Of a DNA stretch of 64,000 nt, positions 42,790 to 57,806 are shown piece by piece. A program made the position numbers and the translations under genes. Numbering within the stretch: position 1 is the stretch's first letter; the number at the start of each line of letters is the position of its first letter. The DNA is from Xanthobacteraceae bacterium (lineage in GTDB: Bacteria; Pseudomonadota; Alphaproteobacteria; Rhizobiales; Xanthobacteraceae): assembly GCA_029239875.1 (NCBI GenBank), contig JARBUD010000014.1:1-64000 (forward strand). The letters run 5' to 3'. Below the pieces are notes generated by a model. The model worked only from the letters and a program-made list of their open reading frames with translations. It did not search any database and had not been told where the DNA came from.

Positions 42790-45117
42790 CTACAGCACTT
42801 CCTTCAGCTTGGCCGCGAGGCCGCCGAGGGTGAACGGCTTGATCAGCAGGTGGACGCCGTGGTCGAGCACGCCATTGTGGATGATGGCGTTGCGCGTATA
42901 GCCGGTGGTGAAGATCACCTTGAGGTCCGGCCGTACGGCGAGCGCCGCCGTGGCGAGCTGGCGCCCGTTCATGGCTGGCATCACCACGTCGGTCAGCAGC
43001 ACGCGGATCTCGGGATGCGCCTCAAGCTCGCGCAGCGCCGCCGCGCCGCTCTCGGCCTCGATCACCCGGTAGCCGAGCTCGTCCAGCATCGCCCGGCTCA
43101 TCGCCCGCACCTGCGCGTCGTCCTCGACCAGCAGCACCACCTCGGCATTGCCGTCGCCCGCCACCTCGCCGGCCGCCGGCTGCTCGGCCGGCATCTCCCC
43201 GGTGTAGCGCGGGAAGTAGAGCTTCACCGTCGTGCCGTGCCCGAGCTCGGAATAGATCTTCACGTGGCCGCCGGACTGCTTGACGAAGCCGTGCACCTGG
43301 CTGAGGCCGAGCCCGGTGCCCTGCCCCGGGGGCTTGGTGGTGAAGAAGGGGTCGAACGCCTTCTCCATCACCGGCTCGGCCATGCCGGAGCCGTTGTCGG
43401 TGACGGCGATCAACACATATTGCCCGGGCGTCACCTCGGGCTGCTGGGCGGCATAGGATTCGTCGAGGAAGGCGTTGGTGGTCTCGATGGTGAGCTTGCC
43501 GCCCTCCGGCATCGCGTCGCGGGCGTTCACCGCCAGGTTGAGCAGCACGTTCTCGAACTGGTTCTGGTCGACATTGATGCGCCAGAGCCCGCCGCCATGG
43601 ACGATCTCGATCTCGATGGTCTCCGGCAGCGAGCCGCGCAGCAGGCCGGACATGCCGCTGACCAGCTTGTTGACGTCGCTCGGCGTCGGCGAGAGCGCCT
43701 GCCGGCGCGAGAAGGCGAGCAGCCGGCCGGTGAGCTGCACCGCGCGGTCGCCGCCGTCGATGGCGGCGTCGATCAGCGGCTCGAGCTTGCCCTCGCCGCG
43801 CTGCAGCCGCCGCTTGACGAGATGCAGGCCGCTGAGGATCACCGCCAGCATGTTGTTGAAGTCGTGGGCGATGCCGCCGGTGAGCTGGCCGATCGCCTCC
43901 ATCTTCTGCAGCTGCCGGATCTTGGCCTCGTTCTCCTCGCTGCGCTGCATCTCGCCGACGAGCTGGCGGTTGGCCGCCTGAAGCTCCTGCGTGCGCAGCG
44001 CCACCTGCTTCTCCAGCGTCGTGTTGAGCTTGGCGAGCTCCTCCAGCGCCGCGTCGCGCTCGCGGATGCGCTCGCGTATGGCGTTGCCGCTGGTCTCCAG
44101 CACGTCGGCGACCTGCCTGAGCTCGGCGACGTCCGGACCGACCGGCTCCAGCCGCTCGCCATGACTGAGCCGCTCGGCATTGCGGGCCAGCGCCCGGATC
44201 GGGTTGGTGAAGCGGCGGCTCACCGCCCAGGCGGCGACCAGCGAGAGTATGGCGAGGCCGAGGCCGAGGCCGACCAGCAGCAGCAGCGAGCGTTGCAACG
44301 GACGCTCCAGCGCCGCCTGCGGCACCGCCACCGCGAGGATCCAGTCGGACACTGCCGAGCGCCGGTAGAAGACGGTGGTGAGTTCGCCGTCGATGGTCAC
44401 GTTGCGCAGGATGCCCGGCGTCGGCCCCTCGCCCGGAATGCCGAGCTGCGCCATGCTCTGGCCCACCGACTGGTCGCCGGAGCCCGAGCGCGCCACCAGC
44501 GCCTGCTTGCCGTCCAGCACCATCGCCGTCTGGCCGGGTTCGGAGGCGAGGCGCTGGAGGATGCTGCCGATGAGGGTGGTGGGGACGCTGAGGCTCAGAT
44601 AGGCCGATACCCGCCCGTCCCGCATGACGGGTGCGACGACCGCAAAGAGCGGGCGCCGGACGATGAGCCCATGCACGACGGAGGAGACCACCGGCTGGCC
44701 GGTCGCCGCCACCTGCAGGTCGGCGTCGCGCAGCGACGTCGCCTCCGGCAGCGGCGTGCCCCACGGCACCGCCGAATTGACCAGCTGCCGGCTGTTGAGG
44801 TCACGCAGCGCGAAGGTCGCCTGCCGCCACCGTGCCACCTCCACCGCATAGCTGTGGAAGTCCTGCAGGTTGTCCATCTTGAGCGACGGCGCCACCGACA
44901 TCGCCCGCAGCGTGAATTCGAGCCCGATCAGCTCGGCGTCGACCGCCGCGGCGAGGGCGTGGACGGTGTCCCGTCCGTCCCGCTCCATGCGGTCGCGTTC
45001 GGCATTGGCGAGATTGACCAGCAATATGCCGGAGAACAGCAGCGTGGGCGCCAGCAGCACCACGATCAGCAGGGCGATATGCGTGCGGATCGATGCGGAA
45101 CTGATGTTGAACGGCAT
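42790..45117 (-). CDS. Hybrid sensor histidine kinase with periplasmic sensor (orphan)
   Basis: The 775-residue protein starts MPFNISSASIRTHIALLIV. Two transmembrane helices (about 14-34 and 280-300) flank a dCache-like periplasmic region with VSAYLSLSVPTTLIGSIL. HAMP, coiled-coil, a HisKA motif (GGIAHDFNNMLAVI), HATPase boxes (NLAVNARDAM, DNGSGM, GTGLGLSQVHGFVKQSGG) and a C-terminal receiver with LLTDVVMPAMNG follow. The receiver aspartate is in TDVV. No separate response regulator is adjacent, so output may pass to a distant partner. It is convergent with mrpG. Confidence 0.93.
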   Translation of the reverse strand: MPFNISSASIRTHIALLIVVLLAPTLLFSGILLVNLANAERDRMERDGRDTVHALAAAVDAELIGLEFTLRAMSVAPSLKMDNLQDFHSYAVEVARWRQATFALRDLNSRQLVNSAVPWGTPLPEATSLRDADLQVAATGQPVVSSVVHGLIVRRPLFAVVAPVMRDGRVSAYLSLSVPTTLIGSILQRLASEPGQTAMVLDGKQALVARSGSGDQSVGQSMAQLGIPGEGPTPGILRNVTIDGELTTVFYRRSAVSDWILAVAVPQAALERPLQRSLLLLVGLGLGLAILSLVAAWAVSRRFTNPIRALARNAERLSHGERLEPVGPDVAELRQVADVLETSGNAIRERIRERDAALEELAKLNTTLEKQVALRTQELQAANRQLVGEMQRSEENEAKIRQLQKMEAIGQLTGGIAHDFNNMLAVILSGLHLVKRRLQRGEGKLEPLIDAAIDGGDRAVQLTGRLLAFSRRQALSPTPSDVNKLVSGMSGLLRGSLPETIEIEIVHGGGLWRINVDQNQFENVLLNLAVNARDAMPEGGKLTIETTNAFLDESYAAQQPEVTPGQYVLIAVTDNGSGMAEPVMEKAFDPFFTTKPPGQGTGLGLSQVHGFVKQSGGHVKIYSELGHGTTVKLYFPRYTGEMPAEQPAAGEVAGDGNAEVVLLVEDDAQVRAMSRAMLDELGYRVIEAESGAAALRELEAHPEIRVLLTDVVMPAMNGRQLATAALAVRPDLKVIFTTGYTRNAIIHNGVLDHGVHLLIKPFTLGGLAAKLKEVL

Positions 45118-45311
45118 CGCCCTTCCCGGCCCTTCGCGACTGCTTCGGGCACTCTACAGGGGGGCGGAACCGTGTCGAGGTTTTTTGACGTTAAGCGCAT
45201 GATTCCGCCGCAGAATCCGCGGCGGCGTGGCGGATGCGGCACGCCACGGCGGATCACCGTACCGGCGGCTGCGGACGGCCGGCGCAGACCCGCTCGGCGG
45301 GCCTGCGGGCG

Positions 45312-45569
45312 TCAGCGTCGGGGATCGTCGGGCTTGAGCGGCGTGCCCTCCGGCGTGCCGTCGACCGTGCGCCGCGTCTTCGGCTCCAGCCGTCCGGCGG
45401 AGCGTGCGGCGGGCTTGCCGTCGACCGGGTGGTTGTCGTTGTCGACCTCGTCGAGCGGCGGCGCCAGCGGATCGGAAACCGCCGTCGTGCGGTCGTCGAG
45501 CACGGCATCGACATTGGCGGGGTCGATCACGACGGGGTTCTGGTCGAGACGGCGCGGATCGCGGACCAT
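45312..45569 (-). CDS. Small hydrophilic protein, unknown function
   Basis: With the ATG at 45569, spaced 6 nt from a GGAGG site, the product has 85 residues. It is rich in Asp, Pro and Arg (DPRRLDQNPVVIDPANVDAV, NDNHPVDGKPAARSAG) with no cysteine and no hydrophobic segment, so it is probably soluble and disordered. An upstream ATG at 45575 sits directly on the ribosome binding site. No family was recognised. Confidence 0.6.
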   Translation of the reverse strand: MVRDPRRLDQNPVVIDPANVDAVLDDRTTAVSDPLAPPLDEVDNDNHPVDGKPAARSAGRLEPKTRRTVDGTPEGTPLKPDDPRR

Positions 45570-45632
45570 GAGCATGCCTCCATGTTTCCTGTCATGGGGG
45601 CAACGGGCCGGGGACGCGCCGGGTTCCGCCGC

Positions 45633-47483
<1,851 letters not shown>

Positions 47484-47528
47484 GCGATCCTCCCGAGTGT
47501 TGCAAAATGCCACACATGTCGCAGGTCT

Positions 47529-47545
47529 TGTCGTTCTTTCCGACA
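47529..47545. promoter_or_regulatory. Candidate upstream activator site (inverted repeat)
   Basis: TGTCG-N7-CGACA lies about 130-145 bp before the -24 element, a usual distance for sigma-54 enhancer sites. The arms are only 5 bp, so the call is tentative. Confidence 0.35.
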
Positions 47546-47674
47546 GTTTCTAGCAAGTTTTCACCCGCCGTCCATCGGCTTCTTCTTCAACCCCTGGCGA
47601 GTACTTCGCCAATCCCAGCAGAATCAATATTTTCCCGTGCTGCAATGACGATTTTGTGCACCGCCGCATCGCGC

Positions 47675-47690
47675 TGGCACGGGCGCTGCA
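47675..47690 (+). promoter_or_regulatory. Sigma-54 (-24/-12) promoter of the aldehyde dehydrogenase gene
   Basis: TGGCACG-N4-CTGCA matches the consensus TGGCACG-N4-TTGCA with one change, and the GG and GC dinucleotides are separated by exactly 10 bp. Transcription would start near 47701, about 20 bp before the ATG. The adjacent AcoR-like activator makes it credible. Confidence 0.8.
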
Positions 47691-47721
47691 ATCTTCGCGG
47701 TCCCAGCCTGGGAGGATACCA

Positions 47722-49239
<1,518 letters not shown>

Positions 49240-49315
49240 GCTCCGGAAGAAAGCGGACGGCGGCGCGAGGCGGGTTCGCCTGCCTCGCAAAGGCCGGCCG
49301 GTCGTTCCATTCCTT

Positions 49316-49467
49316 CCCTCATCCCCGGGCTTGACCCGGGGACCCAGACTGCGAGCCGCTGCGAGGCGGAAAAGTCTGGGTGGCCGGAATTCGGGCTCGC
49401 CCGAGTTCCTCATCGAGGATACCGAAGTCGGCAAATGCCGACTTCGGGTCAAGCCCGGCCATGAGGG
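49316..49467. repeat. Palindromic intergenic repeat, family B, copy 2 (expanded)
   Basis: The outer arms CCCTCATCCCCGGGCTTGAC and GGGTCAAGCCCGGCCATGAG match copy 1. Inside is an extra pair, CCCAGACT and AGTCTGGG, and a further AT-richer block at about 49398-49446 not found in copy 1. It fills most of the 353-bp gap between the aldehyde dehydrogenase and DUF779 genes. No other gene was seen in that gap. Confidence 0.82.
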
Positions 49468-49592
49468 CGGAAGGGACGGCCATGGTTGATAAATGGCCGG
49501 CGGACCGTATCTCCCTTCCGAAGATCGAGACCGTCACTCGGCGCCACCCTGGCCCTTCCCGGGACGGCGCCGCCTTTCGCCGGAGGCCCCCA

Positions 49593-50042
49593 ATGGACAC
49601 GGCAACCGACACGGCAACGCAGGTGGCAACCGCTTCCGCCGCCAATCGCCAGGACCAATCAGGAATTGTACCGCGCGTGCTGGCCACGCCGGCGGCGCTG
49701 GAGCTGATCGCCGCGCTCAGGGCCGATTACGGGCCGCTGCTGTTCCACCAGTCGGGCGGCTGCTGCGATGGTTCCTCGCCGATGTGCTACCCCGTGGACG
49801 ACTTCATCGTCGGCGACCGCGACGTGCATATGGGTGAGATCGGCGGTGCGCCCTTCTATATGAGCCCGTCGCAGTTCGACTATTGGAAGCACACCCAGCT
49901 CATCATCGACGTGGTGCCGGGCCGCGGCGGCATGTTCAGCCTGGAGAACGGGCGGGACGTGCGCTTCCTCACCCGCTCGCGCCTGTTCGCCGACGAGGAG
50001 CTCGACCGGCTGGCGCCGGTCGGCGAAGGCCCCGCAATCTGA
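49593..50042 (+). CDS. DUF779 protein associated with aldehyde dehydrogenase
   Basis: The ATG at 49593 after CGGAGG gives 149 residues. The DUF779 core has LLFHQSGGCCDGSSPMCYP with three clustered cysteines, followed by DFIVGDRDVHMGEI and LIIDVVPGRGGMFSLENG. The gene typically lies next to AcoD/ExaC-type aldehyde dehydrogenases, which is the situation here. The cysteine cluster suggests metal or thiol chemistry, but the function is unknown. Its first 25 residues are low-complexity and may be mis-started. Confidence 0.88.
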   Translation: MDTATDTATQVATASAANRQDQSGIVPRVLATPAALELIAALRADYGPLLFHQSGGCCDGSSPMCYPVDDFIVGDRDVHMGEIGGAPFYMSPSQFDYWKHTQLIIDVVPGRGGMFSLENGRDVRFLTRSRLFADEELDRLAPVGEGPAI

Positions 50043-50060
50043 GATTGCACCCCCGCCAGC

Positions 50061-50093
50061 AAAAACCGCCATGCGCGCGAGGCGGATGGCGGT
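50061..50093 (-). terminator. Rho-independent terminator of the small exported protein gene
   Basis: On the minus strand an 8-bp stem ACCGCCAT / ATGGCGGT with a 13-nt loop runs into a T tract. It lies about 50 bp after the stop of the gene at 50142-50471. Confidence 0.7.
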
Positions 50094-50141
50094 CCAGGCA
50101 GTCCCATAACTTTTCTTCGCCGACAGGGTCGGCGTTGTCGT

Positions 50142-50471
50142 TCACTGGCAGAGCAGGACGTCCTGCTCGCGCACCATCCTGTAGCTGTCCGCCAGCTTGG
50201 CCACGAAGCGCACATCGCCGCTGCTGTTGAGGCAGTAGTCGATGAGGCGCCCGTCGCCCCAGCTGATGCGGACCGCGCGCGGGTTGTAGCAGAGGTTCTG
50301 CAGCTCGATCCGACCCGCTGTGGAGCTAATCTCGACGACGCAGACACGCTCCACCGCCGTCTGCAGGTCACTGCCCGCCCAGCGCGGCTGCGCGACGGCG
50401 GACCCACTGAATGCCAACGCGCCCGCCATCAGGCCGGCGCAGCTCGCTGCAACTATTTTGCGCATCGTCAT
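50142..50471 (-). CDS. Small exported protein, unknown function
   Basis: This 109-residue protein starts MTMRKIVAASCAGLMAG with a GAGGGGAA site and a signal peptide ending SAVAQ. The mature domain has cysteines in VERVCVVEIS, QNLCYNPRA, LIDYCLNS and a terminal LLCQ, so two disulfides are likely. The upstream 228 bp is AT-rich and includes its promoter. No family was recognised. A downstream terminator shows it is a single-gene unit. Confidence 0.72.
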   Translation of the reverse strand: MTMRKIVAASCAGLMAGALAFSGSAVAQPRWAGSDLQTAVERVCVVEISSTAGRIELQNLCYNPRAVRISWGDGRLIDYCLNSSGDVRFVAKLADSYRMVREQDVLLCQ

Positions 50472-50699
50472 AACGTTCCCCTCGCCGTGACGCGATTTGG
50501 GCGGGGAATTTAGACCTTATTACCGTTAATGCAACAAATTTGAACTATTTTTGCCAACGGTTTGGTCAAACTTTCGAACATACTGCCTGTTTGTGAACCA
50601 ATGATCACAGCCGGAATGCCCTCGCGCCGATGAAACGGGCACGCGCCAGCCTCGGGGTGCAGAGACTCGTCCCACCAATCAATCCGTTGAAAAATTTAG

Positions 50700-51621
50700 T
50701 TATTTCTTGTTGAGCGCGGTCACCGCAAGGGCCGTCGCGGCGGCCCGGTTCTCGACGCCGATCTTCGAATAGATCTGCTCGAGGTGCTTATTCACCGTGC
50801 GGGGCGACAGGCCGAGAATCTCGCCAATGTCGCGATTCGCCTTGCCGCGGGCGAGCCACATCAGCACTTCGGCCTCGCGGACGGTGAGGTTGAGCTTGGC
50901 CCTGAGCACCTGCTCGGGCGGCAGGCGGTCGTCCTCGACGATTCGCAGCAACAGCTCCTCCGGCCCGATCTGGCCGACATAGGAGAGTCTCAGCCGGCGC
51001 GCGGAGCCCTCGACCGGCAGGTCGATCGCGTCCGGCTCGGCCGCGGCGGCCTCGCCCTTGCGGCCCTCCAGCCAGCGACGCACCGGCTCGGGCAGCATCA
51101 GGCTGTCGCCGGGCGGCGAGACGGTGATCGAGGTGAGCAGCGCGGTCGCCTGCGGCGTCGACCACAGCACCCGCCCCTCGCGCGTCGCCGACAAGAGATA
51201 GCGCCCGGCCGCATCCAGCGCCGCGCGGGCGCTGTGGGTCTGGCGGGCATTGGCGAGATGCACGCGGATGCGCGCGATCAGCTCGTCCGGCGAGATCGGC
51301 TTGGTGACGTAGTCGACGCCGCCCGCCTCCAGCCCCTTCACGATCTGCTCGGTCTCCGACAGACCGGTCATGAAGATCACCGGCACATGCGCGACCGACT
51401 TGTTGCGCTTCAGGCGCCGGCAGGTCTCGAAGCCGTCCATGCCGGGCATCACCGCGTCCATGAGGATGACGTCGGGGGTGATGCGCTCCACCAGCGCCAG
51501 CGCGTTGGCGCCCTCCACCGCCACCAGCACGGTGGCGCCGGCGGCCTCCAGCGCGTCGGTGAGCAGGCTGAGGGTCTCGGGGGAATCGTCCACCACCAGG
51601 ACGATGTCGCGGCGTTCCACG

Positions 51622-51632
<11 letters not shown>
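50700..51632 (-). CDS. LuxR/NarL-type response regulator
   Basis: The 310-residue protein has an N-terminal receiver (DIVLVVDDSPETL, phosphorylation aspartate in PDVILMDAVMPGMDG and lysine in YVTKPISPDEL). A PAS-like middle region follows, then a LuxR-type HTH: LTVREAEVLMWLARGKANRDIGEILGLSPRTVNKHLEQIYSKIGV. The gene overlaps the 3' end of the hybrid kinase by 11 bp, marking it as that kinase's partner. It should bind inverted repeats such as the palindrome before the amide transporter genes, though that is inference. Confidence 0.93.
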
Positions 51633-55011
<3,379 letters not shown>

Positions 55012-55493
55012 AGGGTTCTGCCTCGCCGTGCCGACGCCAGACATTCGTTCGCGCTCACCCTCCCCGGGCATTTTGTGGTTCGGCACTTTCCACTGCTGCA
55101 CTGCACACGCTGACGTCCGCCGCCTGCCCCGTCAGTCAAGCACAAATCGTTCCAGTTAAGTCGACTTTCCAGCCTGCGGCGGAATGTCCTGCAATAGCCA
55201 GCGTATTTCGCCGATAGTCGATGAAAATATGCTCAATTGAGTGCAATTGAGGCACGCCGTTTCCATCACTGAATTATCCGCCCCTAAAGAATTCGCGTCC
55301 GCGCGCGCGCGAAAACGACGAGGCGGAGCGTGCGCACACGCCCAGCCTGTCCTGCCACTGTGTGGGAGCGACCCCAAATCCCCTATACGTCAATCGACGT
55401 ATTGCTGCATCGCGTCATCGCCCTCCACGATCTGGACAATGCAAGCACATCGCTAAGCTTGTTGAGCCACGTCAAACCCGTGGAGGGGATCGC
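55012..55493. promoter_or_regulatory. Divergent regulatory region between kinase and amide transporter operons
   Basis: The 482-bp gap holds no gene. It includes two CAATTGAG direct repeats 10 bp apart (55234 and 55244; the first is part of the palindrome CTCAATTGAG at 55232-55241) nearer the kinase gene. Nearer the transporter gene lies the 18-bp palindrome described separately. Promoters for both operons must be here. Confidence 0.6.
55385..55402. promoter_or_regulatory. Perfect palindrome, candidate response-regulator site
   Basis: ATACGTC-AATC-GACGTAT is a perfect 7-bp inverted repeat with a 4-bp centre, about 92 bp before the urtA start. The TACGT-type half-sites and roughly 18-bp size suit NarL/LuxR-family regulators, and such a regulator is encoded beside the operon. 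Confidence 0.6.
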
Positions 55494-56777
55494 ATGTCTT
55501 CGAATAACGATAATTCTTCCAAGTTTTCGGCAACGCGCCGAAAGCTTTTGATGGGCATGGCGGCGCTTCCTGCTGTGCCTCTTCTGTCGCAGGCCGGGCT
55601 GTTTTCCACGCCGGCTTTCGCCCAGGCGCCCGCGACGTCGGCCGTCAACACGACCGGCCTCGCCGTGACCGACACGGAAGTCACGGTCGGCATCCTGCAC
55701 TCCGTCACCGGCACCATGGCGATCTCGGAGACCGGCTCGGTGCAGGCCGAGAAGCTCGCCATCGACCAGATCAACGCCATGGGTGGCGTGCTCGGGCGCA
55801 AGATCAAGTTCATCCAGGAGGACGGCGCTTCCGACTGGCCGACCTTCGCCGAGAAGGCCAAGAAGCTGCTCGTCAACGACAAGGTCGCCGCCATCATGGG
55901 CTGCTGGACCTCGGCCTCGCGCAAGGCGGTGCTGCCGGTGGTCGAGCAGTATAACGGCATGCTCTACTACCCGACCTTCTATGAAGGCCTCGAGCAGTCG
56001 AAGAACGTCATCTACACCGGCCAGGAAGCCACGCAGCAGATCCTCGCCGGCCTCGACTGGGTGCAGAAGACCAAGGCCGGCAAGACCTTCTACCTCATCG
56101 GCTCGGACTACATCTGGCCGCGCACCTCGATGAAGATCGCCCGCAAGCACATCGAGGGGCACCTGAAGGACTCCTCCGTCGTCGGCGAGGAATACTTCCC
56201 GCTCGGCCACACCCAGTTCAACTCGGTGATCAACAAGATCAAGCTGAAGAAGCCGGACGTGATCTACGCCGCGGTCGTCGGCGGCTCCAACGTCGCCTTC
56301 TACAAGCAGCTCAAGGCCGCCGGCATCGACCTCTCCAAGCAGACCCTGCTCACCATCTCGGTGACCGAGGACGAGATCGACGGCATCGGCGGCGAGAACT
56401 TCGCCGGCGCCTATAGCTGCATGAAGTACTTCCAGTCGCTCGACAACCCCAACAACAAGGACTTCGTGGCCGCCTTCAAGAAGATGTGGGGCGAGAAGAC
56501 CGTGATCGGCGACGTCACCCAGGCCGCCTATCTCGGCCCGTGGCTGTGGAAAATGACGGTCGAGAAGGCCGGCTCCTTCGACGTCGACAAGATCGCCGCG
56601 GCCTCCGCCGGCATCGAGTTCTCCAAGGCGCCGGAAGGCTATGTGAAGATCCACCCGAACCATCATCTGTGGTCGAAGACCCGCGTCGGCCAGGCGCAGC
56701 TCGACGGCCAGTTCAAGGTGGTGTTCGAGACCCCGGACCTGATCGAGCCCGATCCGTTCCCGAAGGGCTACCAGTGA
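55494..56777 (+). CDS. urtA: Urea/short-chain amide ABC transporter substrate-binding protein
   Basis: The ATG at 55494 behind TGGAGGGG gives 427 residues. The signal region SATRRKLLMGMAALPAV has twin arginines, suggesting Tat export. The UrtA/FmdD family is clear from VGILHSVTGTMAISETGSVQ, EDGASDWPTFAEKAKKLL, GCWTSASRKAVLPVVEQYNG and GSDYIWPRTSMKIARKHIEG. YYPTFYEGLEQSKNVIYTGQ and the formamidase downstream favour the amide-binding FmdD branch over strict urea UrtA. It is the first gene of a six- or seven-gene operon. Confidence 0.9.
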   Translation: MSSNNDNSSKFSATRRKLLMGMAALPAVPLLSQAGLFSTPAFAQAPATSAVNTTGLAVTDTEVTVGILHSVTGTMAISETGSVQAEKLAIDQINAMGGVLGRKIKFIQEDGASDWPTFAEKAKKLLVNDKVAAIMGCWTSASRKAVLPVVEQYNGMLYYPTFYEGLEQSKNVIYTGQEATQQILAGLDWVQKTKAGKTFYLIGSDYIWPRTSMKIARKHIEGHLKDSSVVGEEYFPLGHTQFNSVINKIKLKKPDVIYAAVVGGSNVAFYKQLKAAGIDLSKQTLLTISVTEDEIDGIGGENFAGAYSCMKYFQSLDNPNNKDFVAAFKKMWGEKTVIGDVTQAAYLGPWLWKMTVEKAGSFDVDKIAAASAGIEFSKAPEGYVKIHPNHHLWSKTRVGQAQLDGQFKVVFETPDLIEPDPFPKGYQ

Positions 56778-56869
56778 TCGCCTGAAGCTGCCGCCCGGAG
56801 AGGTTCGCCTCTCCGGGCCGTTCCGGTTGAACGCAGGCGCGCCGCCCGGCGCACGCGGGGGAATTCGCG

Positions 56870-57796
56870 ATGTTCTCTGACTATTCGCTGGCCGAGCTCG
56901 GCTCGATCTTCGTGATGCAAGGCTTCGCCGGCCTCATCCTGTTCTCGGTCTTCGTGCTCATGGCGCTCGGCCTCGCCATCATCTTCGGCCAGATGGGCGT
57001 CATCAACATGGCGCACGGCGAGTTCATGATTCTCGGCGCCTATGTCACCTACTTCACCTCGCAATTCTTCCTGAACCATCTGCCTGCGCTGTTCACCGCC
57101 TATTTCTTCGTGGCGATGATATTGGCGTTCATCGCCTCCGGTGCGCTCGGCATGTTCATCGAATGGGCGATGATCCGCCGGCTCTACAAGCGCCCGCTCG
57201 ACACGCTGCTCGCCACCTGGGGCCTCAGCCTCATCCTCCAGCAGCTCTACCGCTCGGTCTTCGGCCCGCGCGAGGTCGGCGTCGAGCTTCCGCAATGGAT
57301 GATGGGCTCGCTGCCGCTCACCGACACCATCGAGGTGCAGATCAACGGCCTGTTCGTCATGGGCCTGACCATCGCCATCACCGTCGTCGTCGCCGTGCTC
57401 ATGTACAAGTCGAGCTGGGGCAAGCAGGTGCGCGCGGTGGTGCAGAACCGCGTCATGGCCGGCGCCGTCGGCATCAACACCGAGAAGGTGGACCGCTACA
57501 CCTTCGGCCTCGGCTGCGGCATCGCCGGCGTCGCCGGCTCGGCCTTCACCATGATCGGCTCGACCGGCCCGACCTCCGGCCAGCTCTACATCGTCGACAC
57601 CTTCCTGGTCGTCGTGTTCGGCGGCGCGCAGAGCCTGCTCGGCACCATCGCCTCCGCCTTCACCATCTCGCAGGCCCAGTCGACCATGGAGTTCTTCCTC
57701 TCCGGCTCGATGGCCAAGGTCCTCACGCTGCTCGGCGTGGTCATCATCCTGATGCTGCGGCCGCAGGGCCTGTTCGTCATCAAGGTCCGTCGCTGA
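56870..57796 (+). CDS. urtB: Urea/amide ABC transporter permease 1
   Basis: This 308-residue LivH-type permease starts after CGGGGGAATTC. It has about eight helices, with ALGLAIIFGQMGVINMAHGEFMILGAY typical of UrtB, and the coupling region KQVRAVVQNRVMAGAVGINTEKVDR. The C-terminus GVVIILMLRPQGLFV is a LivH/UrtB hallmark. Its TGA stop lies inside the TGAGGAG ribosome binding site of the next gene. Confidence 0.93.
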   Translation: MFSDYSLAELGSIFVMQGFAGLILFSVFVLMALGLAIIFGQMGVINMAHGEFMILGAYVTYFTSQFFLNHLPALFTAYFFVAMILAFIASGALGMFIEWAMIRRLYKRPLDTLLATWGLSLILQQLYRSVFGPREVGVELPQWMMGSLPLTDTIEVQINGLFVMGLTIAITVVVAVLMYKSSWGKQVRAVVQNRVMAGAVGINTEKVDRYTFGLGCGIAGVAGSAFTMIGSTGPTSGQLYIVDTFLVVVFGGAQSLLGTIASAFTISQAQSTMEFFLSGSMAKVLTLLGVVIILMLRPQGLFVIKVRR

Positions 57797-57806
57797 GGAG
57801 GCCGCC

